The notes beneath the pieces are model-generated. The model was not told the origin of the DNA and did no database searches. It saw only the letters and a list, made by a program, of their open reading frames with translations. A stretch of 64,000 bases of DNA, from assembly GCA_035079385.1 (NCBI GenBank), contig JAVHKY010000052.1:4216001-4280000 (forward strand), in the 5' to 3' direction. This DNA is from Aspidiotus rigidus. Its lineage: Eukaryota; Arthropoda; Insecta; Hemiptera; Diaspididae. Below are positions 10,990 to 21,879 of this stretch, one piece after another. Positions within the stretch are counted from its first letter, which is position 1; each line of letters opens with the position of its first letter. The translations under genes were made by a program, and so were the position numbers.

Positions 10990-11450
10990 ATACAATGAAG
11001 GAGGTGGCACAAGACACGCAACAGTAAAGAATTTTTAGTCGTGGATTGCAATTATAATGTCAAGCATAGGTATAAAACACATAAAATATAAGACATTTTG
11101 TTAAAGGAGAACAATAATTTTGTTAATAGAAATTAACCATAAAAATTTTTTTGTCAAAATAAGGTCAAAATGAATGAAAATAAAACAATGAAAATTTTGA
11201 TTAAAAACCAAAAGAGACACGACTACAAATTACCTACTATCGGTTTCGGCCGTGCGAGACGACCATCTTCAGGTGGTTCTTCTTGACCTTACTTTGACAA
11301 GAAAATTTTTCTGTTTAATTTCTATGAACAAAATTTCTTGTTTTCCTTTAGCAATTATGTGTTTTATATGCTTGACATTACAATTGTGATTCACGAGGAA
11401 AAATTCTTTACAGTTACGTGTCTTGTGCCTCCTCCTCCTTTGTATCATGT
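10990..11450. repeat. Diverged inverted repeat around a Penelope-like terminal segment
   Basis: The left arm (about 10990-11175) and right arm (about 11275-11450) are reverse complements at roughly 80 percent by eye. They share GGCACAAGACACG, GTAAAGAATTTTT, AATGTCAAGCATA and ATAAAACACATAA. The right arm read on the minus strand is open (IIAKGKQEILFIEIKQKNFL), while the left arm is broken by stops. The spacer contains TCGGTTTCGGCCGTGCGAG ... CCATCTTCAGG, which resembles the terminal regions of Penelope-like elements. Such elements are known to occur as inverted partial copies; the assignment is tentative. Confidence 0.45.
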
Positions 11451-11640
11451 TAAATTTAGTTGGAATTCTGATCAAGACTGTTATTTAGGCTACATAAAAA
11501 GTAAAATATTTGTTGCCACTAAATGTCAGTCACCTTATTTGAAAATAAAAAAGGTTTGACGGAAGTGGCGACGAGTATTTTCCTTTTCATGCGAGTAACC
11601 GTTATGTTAAGATGACACTTTAGAAAACCTAAGGTGTGTA

Positions 11641-12638
11641 TATGTTACGCCCAATTCATGTAATTGCCCATTACATGAAATGGGCAGTAAAATTGAAATT
11701 CATGAAATGGGCAACGACTTTGCTCATTTCATGAATTAAGCAATTTTGCTACCCATTTCACGTAATATGCAGAAATTGTCTGCTGAATTCATGAAATGGG
11801 AAATGAAAATTCTGCTCATTTCATGAAATGATCCAACGAGATTAACCAATACGAATGAAGGAATTATTTCATTATACTCGTCAGACACACAGTTGGAATC
11901 AAAATAAGAAAAACAGAACTCGGCTGTTGATGCACAGTAGTGCATGAAAAGAATAGGTACGTTAATGTGATAAAATTTTATTCGGCTAACAAACGTAATC
12001 TTGAACTGGAAAAAGTTAGTCATCGGAGAGATGACGTGGAGTACTCGTTGATACCAGTTATTCGATTTTTGTTATCGCTAAAAACGATAGCAAAAATGCA
12101 GACAAAAAGGAACATCTACACAATCTCATTCATTCTCATAACTGAACCTGTTAAAGTATTTACTATAAATTATCTGACGGTTCATGCGTGCGATTTCGTA
12201 TTAATCTTTCATCGTTCAAGTTTCGAATCTTTTTTGTAAATTAACAATTTATTTCGGAAGCATGAGTCAGGAAGGTGTGTGGACAGTCGAAAGAGATAGA
12301 GAACAAGAAGTGATGAGGATCTTGACCGAACGACTTAACGAGATAATCGTGACATTAATATTATTCTAATAGTTACGACTCTAATATTTGTACGTTGTAT
12401 TCTATCTTAAACTCACGTGTTATATATTATTCGAGTACATATTACCCGAGTAGTACTTCAAATTATTACCTTCATTCTGATTGGTTAAAGTCACCTGCCT
12501 AATTCATGAAATGGGCAATTTTAAAGGGGTTTTCTGCTTAATTCATGAAATGAGCAAAGTCGTTGCCCATTTCATGAATTTGTCAATTTTGCTGCCCATT
12601 TCACGTAATGGGCAATTACATGAATTGGGCGTAACATA
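11641..12638. mobile_element. 1-kb foldback element with subrepeat-built inverted termini
   Basis: The sequence 11641-11752, starting TATGTTACGCCCAATTCATG, is matched in inverted orientation by 12535-12638 with few mismatches. A TA lies immediately outside each end (11639-11640, 12639-12640). The termini are built from repeated, alternately oriented copies of TGCCCATTTCATGAATT, continuing inward to about 11830 and from about 12490. The interior (11830-12490) has no recognisable transposase, so the element is non-autonomous. I know of no family with this terminus, but could not search. Confidence 0.75.
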
Positions 12639-12639
12639 T

Positions 12640-13555
12640 ACAGTTTTTACCGCAAGAAAGTTTAAAAATGTGCGACGATGTACAAAAGGCCGTCCATTTT
12701 TTATTTTGAATTTATTTTCCTTTAGTAAGAAAATAATGTTCGTTTGTTTTCGTATGAGGACTATGTACGAGCGTAAAACGGTTTTATAAGCAGTAATATT
12801 ATTATTGTAAAGTTTTAACCACCGGTACTTCTTATTGGTATAGCCTACGTAAATTTGCAGAAAATTGTCAGAAAAGACGTCAATTAATGCACGGTATGTA
12901 GAATAGCGAAAACGTTCGGCGTACTTTTAAAAGGCCGATGCTGAACAAGTGCTGCGCTGCGGTACGCCGCCCATACTTCAACCTGTCGCTGTCGCACCGA
13001 GTTATGTGTTTTCAAATGTACCTATATGCACGTGTATAAATGTGTGAATATTTATCGTTAGACTTGGTACAGTCACGAAGGAAAGCGGCGGCGGTGAGGG
13101 TTGTCGCGCAAGAAGAGTGTCGATCGCGAATCAGGAAGAAATTTTTGCCGAAGCAGTGCATACACAATGTGCTTTACATTATTTTCACATCAATAAGTAT
13201 GAAACCACATGTAAGAGCACGTTTGCGATACCGCAAAAGAGCGTACTTTATGCAAAATTTAAGCCGATGTACGATAGTTTAATCGTCCCGTCGCCTGACT
13301 CTATTTATCGTCTACGTGTGCATTAAATATATTAGTGAAGAGAATTGATGGAAGAGTTTTCTACAAGCACTCGCATACTGATATAATATTCCTGTGTATG
13401 TTTTGGTGATTCACAATTTGGATGAACTTTAAAAAAAAAAGCTCATTATTCTTAGTATTGTGACTAATTTGACAGATACGATTCTCTTGAGTCTAATACT
13501 GTGAATACGATTATTGGCAATTGACGCGATACTCTCCTCGCAAACTACTGCTGCA
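12640..13555. other. Mostly unique sequence, no supported gene
   Basis: CG dinucleotides are commoner at 12890-13330 than in the surroundings, as in promoter-proximal unique DNA. The open frames at 13040-13326 have no recognisable domain. Confidence 0.35.
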
Positions 13556-13559
13556 TTTC

Positions 13560-13748
13560 TTAAGAGGAAATAGACTGAAATATTTTTGACGGAAACTTGG
13601 GAGGGGGGGAGGGAGCTGTTTCAACAGCTCCTGTACCTTGAACAGAGGAGCTTGGTTTCGTTTGCACCAACCCAAAGTCCGAATTACGGATAGGAGGAAG
13701 GTCTTGTGGCAGTATCTTGAACAAATAGCGAGATAGAACTTTTGCAAT
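13560..13748 (-). CDS. Candidate last coding exon, proline-rich tail, unknown product
   Basis: Read on the minus strand, an acceptor (CACATTATAG) is followed at 13748 by 62 codons ending in TAA at 13560-13562. The peptide begins IAKVLSRYLFKILPQDLPPI and ends in a proline- and serine-rich tail (VETAPSPPPKFPSKIF). Codon use and composition look coding, although the longest open frame here is in another frame. I do not recognise the family. It lies 3.9 kb downstream of the candidate first exon at 17614-17830 on the same strand and could belong to the same gene. However, that exon ends in phase 1 and this one opens in phase 0, so at least one unseen exon would be needed. Confidence 0.35.
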   Translation of the reverse strand: MAKVLSRYLFKILPQDLPPIRNSDFGLVQTKPSSSVQGTGAVETAPSPPPKFPSKIFQSISS

Positions 13749-13799
13749 CTATAATGTGGTAAAATTAGACAATAAACAAGTGCCTTGCGATGCAAGGTA

Positions 13800-15480
13800 T
13801 TAATAGGGTCGGCTGATGTATTAATTACGTATGTACTTCATTTTTTTCTATCAATTAATATTGAAATTTATATCATTAAATGTCTCGATACAAGATTTAG
13901 TCCAATATGAACCTATGATAAAGTACATATTTAATCACCCATAATCACCAACTTTGCACAAATTGGCGATCCGTGATCTGTTTCAACAACATTCAACAAA
14001 TCGAAGACATCCAGTTTTTAATTCCCTCGTTGGAAGTTTGTTTATTCTCATTCTCAACCTGTGAATCATTTATACATGTTCTTAAATTCTTTCCTTTTTA
14101 TTCTTTCTTATTTTTGAGTTAATCAAATTTTATAGTCAAATTTTTTCGAATTTATTCATTTATTTTTGTTATTTGGAGCAAATCGGTTAACTGACTTCTC
14201 ATTCGGGGAGGAGTTGAGTAAGAGGAAGTTAGTTAACTAGTTAACTCAAAATGGCGGCCCATTATACGTACATCCTCTAGCGCCTTAGCAAAGCAATTGC
14301 AGTTTGTATTTTGTAGTAATATAATAATGTACCTTTGTAACTGGTACATAACTGGATCCACGTTTTCTGCAGATTGCAAATTGTCTAATCAACTAATTCT
14401 GATTGAAGAACGAAAAGCTAACGGATGCTCGACTGCTGGTATTGGCTAAAATCCCATAAAAATTATTCCTAACAATAAGCTGAAAATAGTCATTTAGCAA
14501 TTGGCTGAATACTGTTATCATCAGCTGAATGCAACTTCATTGACTAGCTTGTATCAACTTTCTTGCCGATCAAACATTAACCAAAGCTAACGATGGGCAA
14601 GCTTGTAGTAGTGACGAGAAGATTCTTCGTCTATTCTCCAGACGCTTATTGATCCAGAAGTATCGTTATTTTTAAATATATTTAGTACCTGAATCTCCAG
14701 GTTAGTGTAATTATTAATTTACGAATTACTCAGTAACACCGAGTTTGGAGTCGTTATCACTAATCTGTTACGAACATGTCCGAAGTGATATGAACCCAAT
14801 TGGAGATTCTGGATGAAATTTGTCTTTTAGTGATGATGGTGTAAATTATAACAGGGAACAACGGAATACAGTCTTCGTATTTCGAAGCGTGATGCCTTGA
14901 CACTCACTCAGATGTAAGGGCCGGGGGGAGGGAAACCCAATAGTTTTTTTTTTTTTTTAGTTTTCTCTTTGTGTTTGGGTCGAGAGTGTGGTGATATTTC
15001 TTATCTCTTTTGCCTCTAATCGATACCTCTTGCCAATGTGTCGGAATTTTATTCGGGTATTCGACCAAAGATTACTGAGAAATCTAACCCTGTCTTGCCT
15101 AAATTTTTCTGTGCACATGTCCTTCCTGGTGATTTCACGATCCTGAACTGGACATGTTCTACTACCGCGAGCTAGCCGGTCGTCTTAGTTAGTAGCATCA
15201 GCAGTGCACTGCGCCTTGCTTCGTGGCAATTGTGTAGGGGAGTTTTGGCCTGTTCGTATTCAGGCAGGTTCACCCCGAGGATTGGAGCAAGGGATGTTGA
15301 AATTCCAAATGGGACTGTAAGTTTGAAGACCTCCGATCTTCGTAGTTTTCGTATCTTACTTCCTCGAATGTAGGAAACAATGCTCATTCTCGACAGAGCG
15401 GAAGTAGTTAAATTTAGTGTTAATATGCCGATGGTTCTTGAATTACGATACGTTAAGTTTGATAGAGGCAGGCGAATGCG
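13800..15480. other. No supported gene
   Basis: AT-rich sequence with a T run at about 14945-14960. The minus-strand open frame at 15172-15483 has no recognisable domain and borders Penelope-like terminal sequence. I see nothing else. Confidence 0.35.
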
Positions 15481-15484
15481 CAAT

Positions 15485-15650
15485 AATTCTCCTGGTTTTA
15501 TACGGGGCCGGAGTAGATGATACCATGAAGCCCGTCTTTTTCATGAGCTTGTGGCGAAAGACTAATTAGAACTATGCGTCTGTCTGATAAAAGGACTATC
15601 CTTCGCCTGAAACGTTGAGAATTTCTGATCATCCAGCCCCTTCGATCAAA
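15485..15650 (+). repeat. Penelope-like terminal repeat remnant with hammerhead-like core
   Basis: The segment includes GCCCGTCTTTTTCATGAGC followed by CTGATAA (15584-15590), a short stem AAGGACTATCCTT, and CGCCTGAAACG (15604-15614). The order CTGATNA, stem, GAAA is that of the hammerhead ribozyme found in the long terminal regions of Penelope-like elements. Here the usual CTGATGA has become CTGATAA, so it is probably inactive. The resemblance is by eye. Confidence 0.4.
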
Positions 15651-15859
15651 CCCGGGCCAGTAAATTTGGTTGAAATTTCAACTGTTTTAGAATGGAGTTT
15701 AAACAATCTTTGTCCAATCCATATTAGAATCAGCTGTAAACTAACTTACAATTAATTACGTACGCACGAAAAATGATGTACAAATCAATCATAAACTCAA
15801 GAATCAAGTCATCATCAAGAGTCTTGTAGCACACTTGATGAAGACCAAAAATTGTCCTC

Positions 15860-16760
15860 AATTCATTTGAATTCGAGATAGTATAGTAATTTAAAAAAAA
15901 ATTAACCTGACAAAGGGTAAAAAATGAAAAAATAAAAAATAAAAGTTTCTTTGATAATACAAGTACTGATAACAATGAAACGGACAGGATCTGCTTCCCG
16001 TAACGTAAGCAGAGTGTGAAGTCTTTTAAAATTGAAAGTTTCTCGAGAAGTACTTATCCGATGAAAAGAAGAAAGAATAGGCACTATGCACCACTGTTTT
16101 TATTACGAAACAATATACAAAAAAACGACGGTTTCCTTAACGAAGTTAAACGAGGAACGCAGGGAACCTGTTTTATGAGTCAAATTAGTTTTGGTATTGA
16201 GAATTCAAGCAAGCCTAGACCTAGTATAAAGCTAAGTATGAAGGAGACCTAGGCTTACTGTAAACCTAGTATGAAATAGGAAGTCATCAGTGATCTGGAT
16301 CTATTTTAGAAGAGGACTTGAAAACATTTTGATCTCCAAGCAATATATATGATAGGAGGGGGACTTCGAAAAATTTCCACTCTCGAGCTCTATTATGATA
16401 AAAGGGAGACTTGAAAGAATTTCATCCTCCTTGCTATATATAATAGGAGTCAATATTTTTTCAATTTTTTCGCCGGACGGCGCACAGCAAATTTCTCAAA
16501 AAAAAAACCATAGAACAGGTTCCTTGTTGAAAATCTTCCAATAAGTCTACACATACTCATCCTGTCTTCAGAAAAATTGTAGGTGCATGTCTTCAGATAT
16601 AACACTACAATATGGCCAAGTTACAAAAAAACAATCCGGCCGGTAGTTTCGGAGGAGTTCCGTGGACAAAAAAATCTTATAAATAAATAAATAGGCCCAT
16701 AAGTAGGCCTATAAATGTATAAATAAATATATAAGGAAACCCGAACGGACAGGTGTAATA
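15860..16760. mobile_element. Copy of the abundant AACAGGTTCCCTG / 45-bp-unit repeat family
   Basis: This is one of the fuller copies. It contains GAAGTTAAACGAGGAACGCAGGGAACCTGTTTTATGAGTC, then GGTATTGAGAATTCAAG and CCTAGACCTAGTATAA. It continues with two or three diverged units of the 45-bp array, the tail AGAACAGGTTCCTTGTTGAA, and a TTCCGTGGACAAAAAAATCTTATAAATAAATAAATAGG end. Its left part (15860-16060) matches 40060-40250 in inverted orientation. There is no coding capacity, and the class is unknown. Confidence 0.6.
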
Positions 16761-17613
16761 CCTCACTTTTCCAACACGAAAAGTCGGTAAAATTACTAGG
16801 TACATATAATGATATTCATCCTTATCAGCTAAGGAGCCAACGTGGCCCTTATATCTCATATATAGAGTATTTGAACTATTGGACGGAGGTAAAACCAGTT
16901 GACAAATAATGGTAACCTGTTCTTTAGGTATCAGAAGTCAGAAGTGAGAAATAATTGATCTATCGATTGTTTGAGAAAGTTGGCTCTCATGTAGAGATTT
17001 TATCTAATTTTGATTTCATCTCCAGAAGTATTTTTTTCAAAACAGAAGTGGCGGAAGAATAAGATCTTGTCTCGCTACATAGTGGTTTCTTAACGGAAAA
17101 CTCTCGCAGTCTGGGGGTGCGGTTAATATAAAGTTTATTATGTTTACGAGTTCGAGTATCCTTCTTTAAGTACGTCTGGTTGTAACTTGAAACATCGTAT
17201 CGAGTCAATATTATATTAAATAATTCATTTGTTCTCAGGGGTATAGAGGTGTATCTGTTCAAATTTCGCGAGCAACTCAAATCATCAACAATTACGACGG
17301 GTTAAATTAACTGAACATCTTTAGGGTGTCGTGATTTTATATAAAACCTGATGTCTTTTTTGGGTATCTGCACTTTCGATCTCTAACCTTATCGTAGGAC
17401 TTTTTCTCAGCGTAGAGACGTAACACCTCCTAAGGTCAGGATCTCCCATATCTGTTGTTCTACTGCAGTAGCTTCATCAAAATACATAATATATAACATT
17501 CTAGCGTGATAAACTAAATTCAATCAACTTTTTCCCTATTATAACGAACCCACAAAGTAAAAAATCGAGAGAAAGGTAAAAGATCTATAACGATCAACAT
17601 AATTATTACTTAC

Positions 17614-17830
17614 TCGGATTTAGCGCGTAAGCTAGTTTTCGAACAAAATTTGACGTACGTACGGCCATGACTATGACCGGAAAACCTATTAGCTGTACTG
17701 GTATTTCGAAACCAGCATCCTGAGCTTTGACCACGGTATTCTGTGGCGAGTACGGTACTAAGATCAAAAGGACGGCGATCAGTTCCAAGACGATCAAGAG
17801 TGGTTGGAACGATCGTCCGAAAACGCGCAT
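17614..17830 (-). CDS. Candidate first coding exon of a secreted or membrane protein
   Basis: From the ATG at 17828-17830 the minus strand encodes a short basic N-terminus and a long hydrophobic stretch ([17 protein letters not shown]), then a second hydrophobic segment ([14 protein letters not shown]). The exon ends at a consensus donor, CCGA followed by GTAAGT at 17613, in phase 1. An in-frame upstream ATG at 17897-17899 would add 23 residues. A TATAAA on the minus strand (18190-18195) lies about 360 bases upstream. Local CG content is higher than in the surrounding repeats, as expected near a host promoter. I do not recognise the family, and the following exons are not identified with confidence. 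Confidence 0.4.
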
Positions 17831-17914
17831 ATTAATCGTAGGGCGACACAGAAACCAACGAAAAATCGAGAACAATATGAAAAAATACAGTTCACGCACA
17901 CTCGTTCAACATTA

Positions 17915-19440
17915 ATTCGATAACTCGACCGTTTACCCGAACGCATCTACCAGAATTACCTAAGAAATGAAAAAATTTGAACGCGCACACGCGAACAAGA
18001 AGGTTGACGACGGTAGAGAGAGAAAGTACAGCCGGAAGAATTCTTGGTCTTAAGACTGAATTATGTATCGCGTAATACCGCACAACCTCCTTACCCGCGA
18101 TGATGCGCGTGCTGTACGTATACAGGTATACCCGCGCCCAAGTCCACGAAATTCCTCTTAAACACTTACCCGTAGTCTCTCTGGTAAGTTTTATAGAGAC
18201 TTGGAACATGACTGGAAAAGACAAGTTGTAAACAACACGGTGAAAGTAGTCCATGACGTCATATTAATATTACGACATCTTTCGTCTAATTCGAATTATA
18301 CTGGTTTATATACGATACGAACTGTGCAAAGACCATACGTTACCGATTATTGTACATCATATCGTCTTCTTACAGTGGATAAGGGCATTAACGACTGGTG
18401 CGGCGTGTTTCTCGTCGCCGTCGTCGTTTTACTCGGCGGATTATGGAATTACGGTCAAGGTAAAATGAATATAGGTTCATAGAAAAACAGCCAACTTGCT
18501 AATCTTCCTACATTTTACATTAAAGTGAGAGATTTTCTAGGATCGGCATAGGAGATACTTCGATAATTTTGTAACAGGCTTGTTTTGAATGATGGGCTCA
18601 AAAGTAAAGAATATCGGGGTGAACTAGGTCAATACAGTGGTATGGTGGATGGGTACTTATGAGGAGGAGTGTTTAAAGAACTTTTATTTTCTGCCACCGT
18701 CTGACAAACTGCAATGGTCTTGAAGAGACCGGTTCTCTCCCGTAATTTAGGGAATTGGAAAATTTTTTGAAGGTTATCAGAGATATTTGAGGAGAAGGGA
18801 GGGGAAACTTTTGCTTACCTTGGAGTCTTGGAAAAATTACTTCAGCATCCAGGGGAAAAATGGCTTCGACCTTGTTCAGCGACGTAGAAACATACCGACT
18901 TCCGAGTGATGTATTTTAGAAGTTCGAGTTGCCCCGCTGTTCGTCCGACAAAGTGTGGTTCCGAATAAAATGGAGGCTTTGACCTAGTTTAGAGATTTCG
19001 AAAGTTCCTTATGATGATCATAGGTATCCGACAGAGAACCTGATCTAGTTGAAAGTTTAGGTCAAATTTTGACTTTCGAGCTAGACTAGATACATGCACA
19101 AATGGCTGACTTGGAAAACTTGAATCGGTATAATAAGGAGAACTTGGAGAAATTTTAACGTGCGAGCTATTGGAACTTTGAAAAATCTTGCTTAGTGGCT
19201 CAAGGAGTAAAAAAAAAAGTATCTGAATATAATGGTATCAAGAAAATTCTTGATCAAGGATGATTTGCTTAGAAATCTATATCATCTGCACTATACCTTA
19301 GTACATACGATGAAATATTCATCCTATTGCACCATACGGAACAGTAAAGAATTCCTGAAGGCTCTCTCTGAAATTGACCCAGCCTAGAAGAATTCCAATA
19401 ATCTAAGCTAGATTAATTCCTATAATATCTTGCCCAGACA
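17915..19440. other. Putative promoter-proximal unique DNA, no further supported gene
   Basis: 17915-18460 is free of the repeat families seen elsewhere and has an even base composition. A plus-strand segment at 18376-18461 lies between TTCTTACAG and GTAAAAT and could be a short exon, but I cannot choose its frame. 18480-19440 contains no recognisable feature. Confidence 0.3.
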
Positions 19441-19473
19441 AATTTTTTTAACTTAGGTTGATGATGTTACAAG

Positions 19474-19669
19474 TTAATGACGTCATCCCCATGTTCTCAA
19501 GTTCCTCCTCAAATATAGGTATAGCTCGATCAGAAAAAAAATATTTCAAAGATTTTCTCGCAAATGATAACATCATCAAAGTCGGATTCGTTCGCGGAAA
19601 TCCTCTGAGAATGTCTCCCAACAAAAGGAATAGCGGGACCCCCACTAAAATGTTCGTCTGAATCCACTC
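19474..19669 (-). CDS. Possible internal coding exon, unknown product
   Basis: On the minus strand an acceptor-like AACAG precedes a frame beginning EWIQTNILVG, with a leucine-rich hydrophobic stretch (VPLFLLLGDILRGF) and then FARKSLKYFFSDRAIPIFEE. A donor-like GTAACA lies at about 19473. The other two minus frames and one plus frame are also open here, which weakens the case. It lies upstream of the candidate exon at 17614-17830 on the same strand. Confidence 0.22.
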
Positions 19670-19679
19670 CTGTTCATAT

Positions 19680-21879
19680 TTTCTTCCGTTGTTGAGAAAA
19701 AAAGGATACCTATTACCATTACTTTATCTATTCGACTGTGTAAAATATGTATTTTCAATTGACATTTTCGTATATTTTTTATAGGGAATGTCTCTTTTTA
19801 GACGTTTGATTTTTAGGAAAAGTCTATTTTAAATGGAGAAAATTTTGATCTGTCTTCATTATGTTGAAGTCAATAGTATTGTCTTCAGTTGTCGAATTCT
19901 AAACAGTCTTGAAAATGAATCAAAATACGGAAGGAGAGGGTGTTATTAAATGAAGGGTCTTAGCGTCTACAGATTATGGATTCTCCACTGCGATATGAAA
20001 TGGAATCCAATTATTAAGAATAGTTGATACATTTATTTGACATAAAGGTGGAATCCCCAGTTTAAAATATAACTACACTGATGCTTCAATGCACTAAGTA
20101 TACGAATAGTTTGTTATTCGGTCGTCTGCCGCTGCCAGAAAAATACAGGAATGACAATTCAAATAGATAAAAAATAAAAACAACAACGAGTGATCGACTT
20201 ATAAACTGAATTATCAAGATGACATAAATGTTCTTTAAGGAATACTTATTACGTACCTATATAATTATGCATAATCGTAAACCCTATACTACTAGCTCAT
20301 AAAGAAATGATAGTATTCAAACTACTCCTCTATGCTTAACCTAACGGTCTGACGGATTTATGCTTGTTGATTAAAATATCAGAATGAAAACTAATTGATA
20401 AACATAACCAATGTTATAGGTAGGTATACATTATTTACAAATGTGTCAAGTGCTCCAGTAAAGGTTGATAGCCATGCACCGTGTATCGGGACCTTATATT
20501 TCTCGTTTCATTTTTTTCCTTTTTTTCTTTCTCTCGATTGTTGGATCATTGTTTTTTCAGCTCTCCCCCTTACGAACAAGTGTACTTGAAAGATACACAC
20601 ACGTTCGTCTAGTTAAAATAGAAGAATTTTCGTTTGTATGCAAACACGATTCGTAAAAACACAGGTAATATATTTTCTATTTTCACACACGCATAAACAA
20701 AGTCAAATTCTAAATTTGAAGTAGAGTACATGAAACAAAAATAATAGAGTAAATAATAACAAACAAAAAAAAGAACATTGACGAAATCGGAGGAGAAAAA
20801 AAGAAAGGAACGAAATACCCTGTAGATAAAAAAAGAGAATAATTATGTATAATAGGTACGTAATAATTAACAGAGGTTATTTCACTGTTTGTAACCCCGA
20901 TGTAAGTGAAATGAAGGGGAAACAGCAAGATGTTATTTCCACCAACTTGAGTACATGAATTGAAAATTATGGAATAATTAAGAAGTTTTGACACGCGCGC
21001 TGTATAAAGTACCTATACTTGTTGTAATTGTTTACGCTCGTATTTCTGTAGACAAGTTATGTCTTCTTGTAATCCTTCCATACTTTGGAAACGGCTCGTG
21101 AGTTATCAAAGACGGTATCATTTCTATACTGAAAGCTACATGACGTACCTTCCAGTGACATAAAACTTCAATCCCGCGGACTTTCCTTAGTTCACTCGAA
21201 AATATAATTATCTGAGGCCTAATTTTACCTCGTAAATAGGAAATAAGGTTTCTATATTTGCGTTTCGCATCTAACCCTAAACGCAAACTGGGGCCTTATG
21301 AAGACTGATCACAACATGAAAGTTTCAGGAGCCGTTTTCTCGTAAAATAATCCCACCTTCAAGATCACTGGATACTACTTCTATACTTTTTATTTTCTGT
21401 AGCACTTGTATTTGACTAAGAAAACTCTTTGATTTTTGTTATAAAAATATGAAGACTACCTACAATACTTTTCAAAGTCATCGAAATGATGATATTTTAT
21501 GAGAAATTACGTTAGTAGCTCGATGGGAACTTTACTGCATTGTTGATTTTTATGCACTTGTCAATCAGTTTTCCCCGTCCAACAAAATTTGATCATTAAG
21601 TATCAACTACCTGCGTTTACTCTTTATTTTTCTTACCATAGCGTTGTGAATGAGGCATTATCTATCATACGTATTTGTTGCGCCTCTCTTGATACAATTA
21701 CTTTTCCAAAAATTGCGTTTGAATTCATTTTCGTATATAATATGAGTGGTAATGATCAATTATTTTCGGGATCAGGAGAAGCTTTTTACCTCTTCATCAT
21801 TTTTCAATTTTCGGGTTATATTCTATGTTTTTAGGAGTCTTCCTTTTTTCAGCGAGTAGGTACCTTTTCTGCTGTACTT
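19680..21879. other. Downstream flank of the secreted-protein gene, no other gene
   Basis: AT-rich sequence without recognised domains or repeat families. It contains the presumed 3' untranslated region and downstream DNA of the gene ending at 21880. Confidence 0.35.

Noticed and set aside
16987..17280. Minus-strand open frame of 97 codons
   Set aside because: It begins after a stop with no ATG, and the only nearby acceptor opens into a stop in the frame needed.
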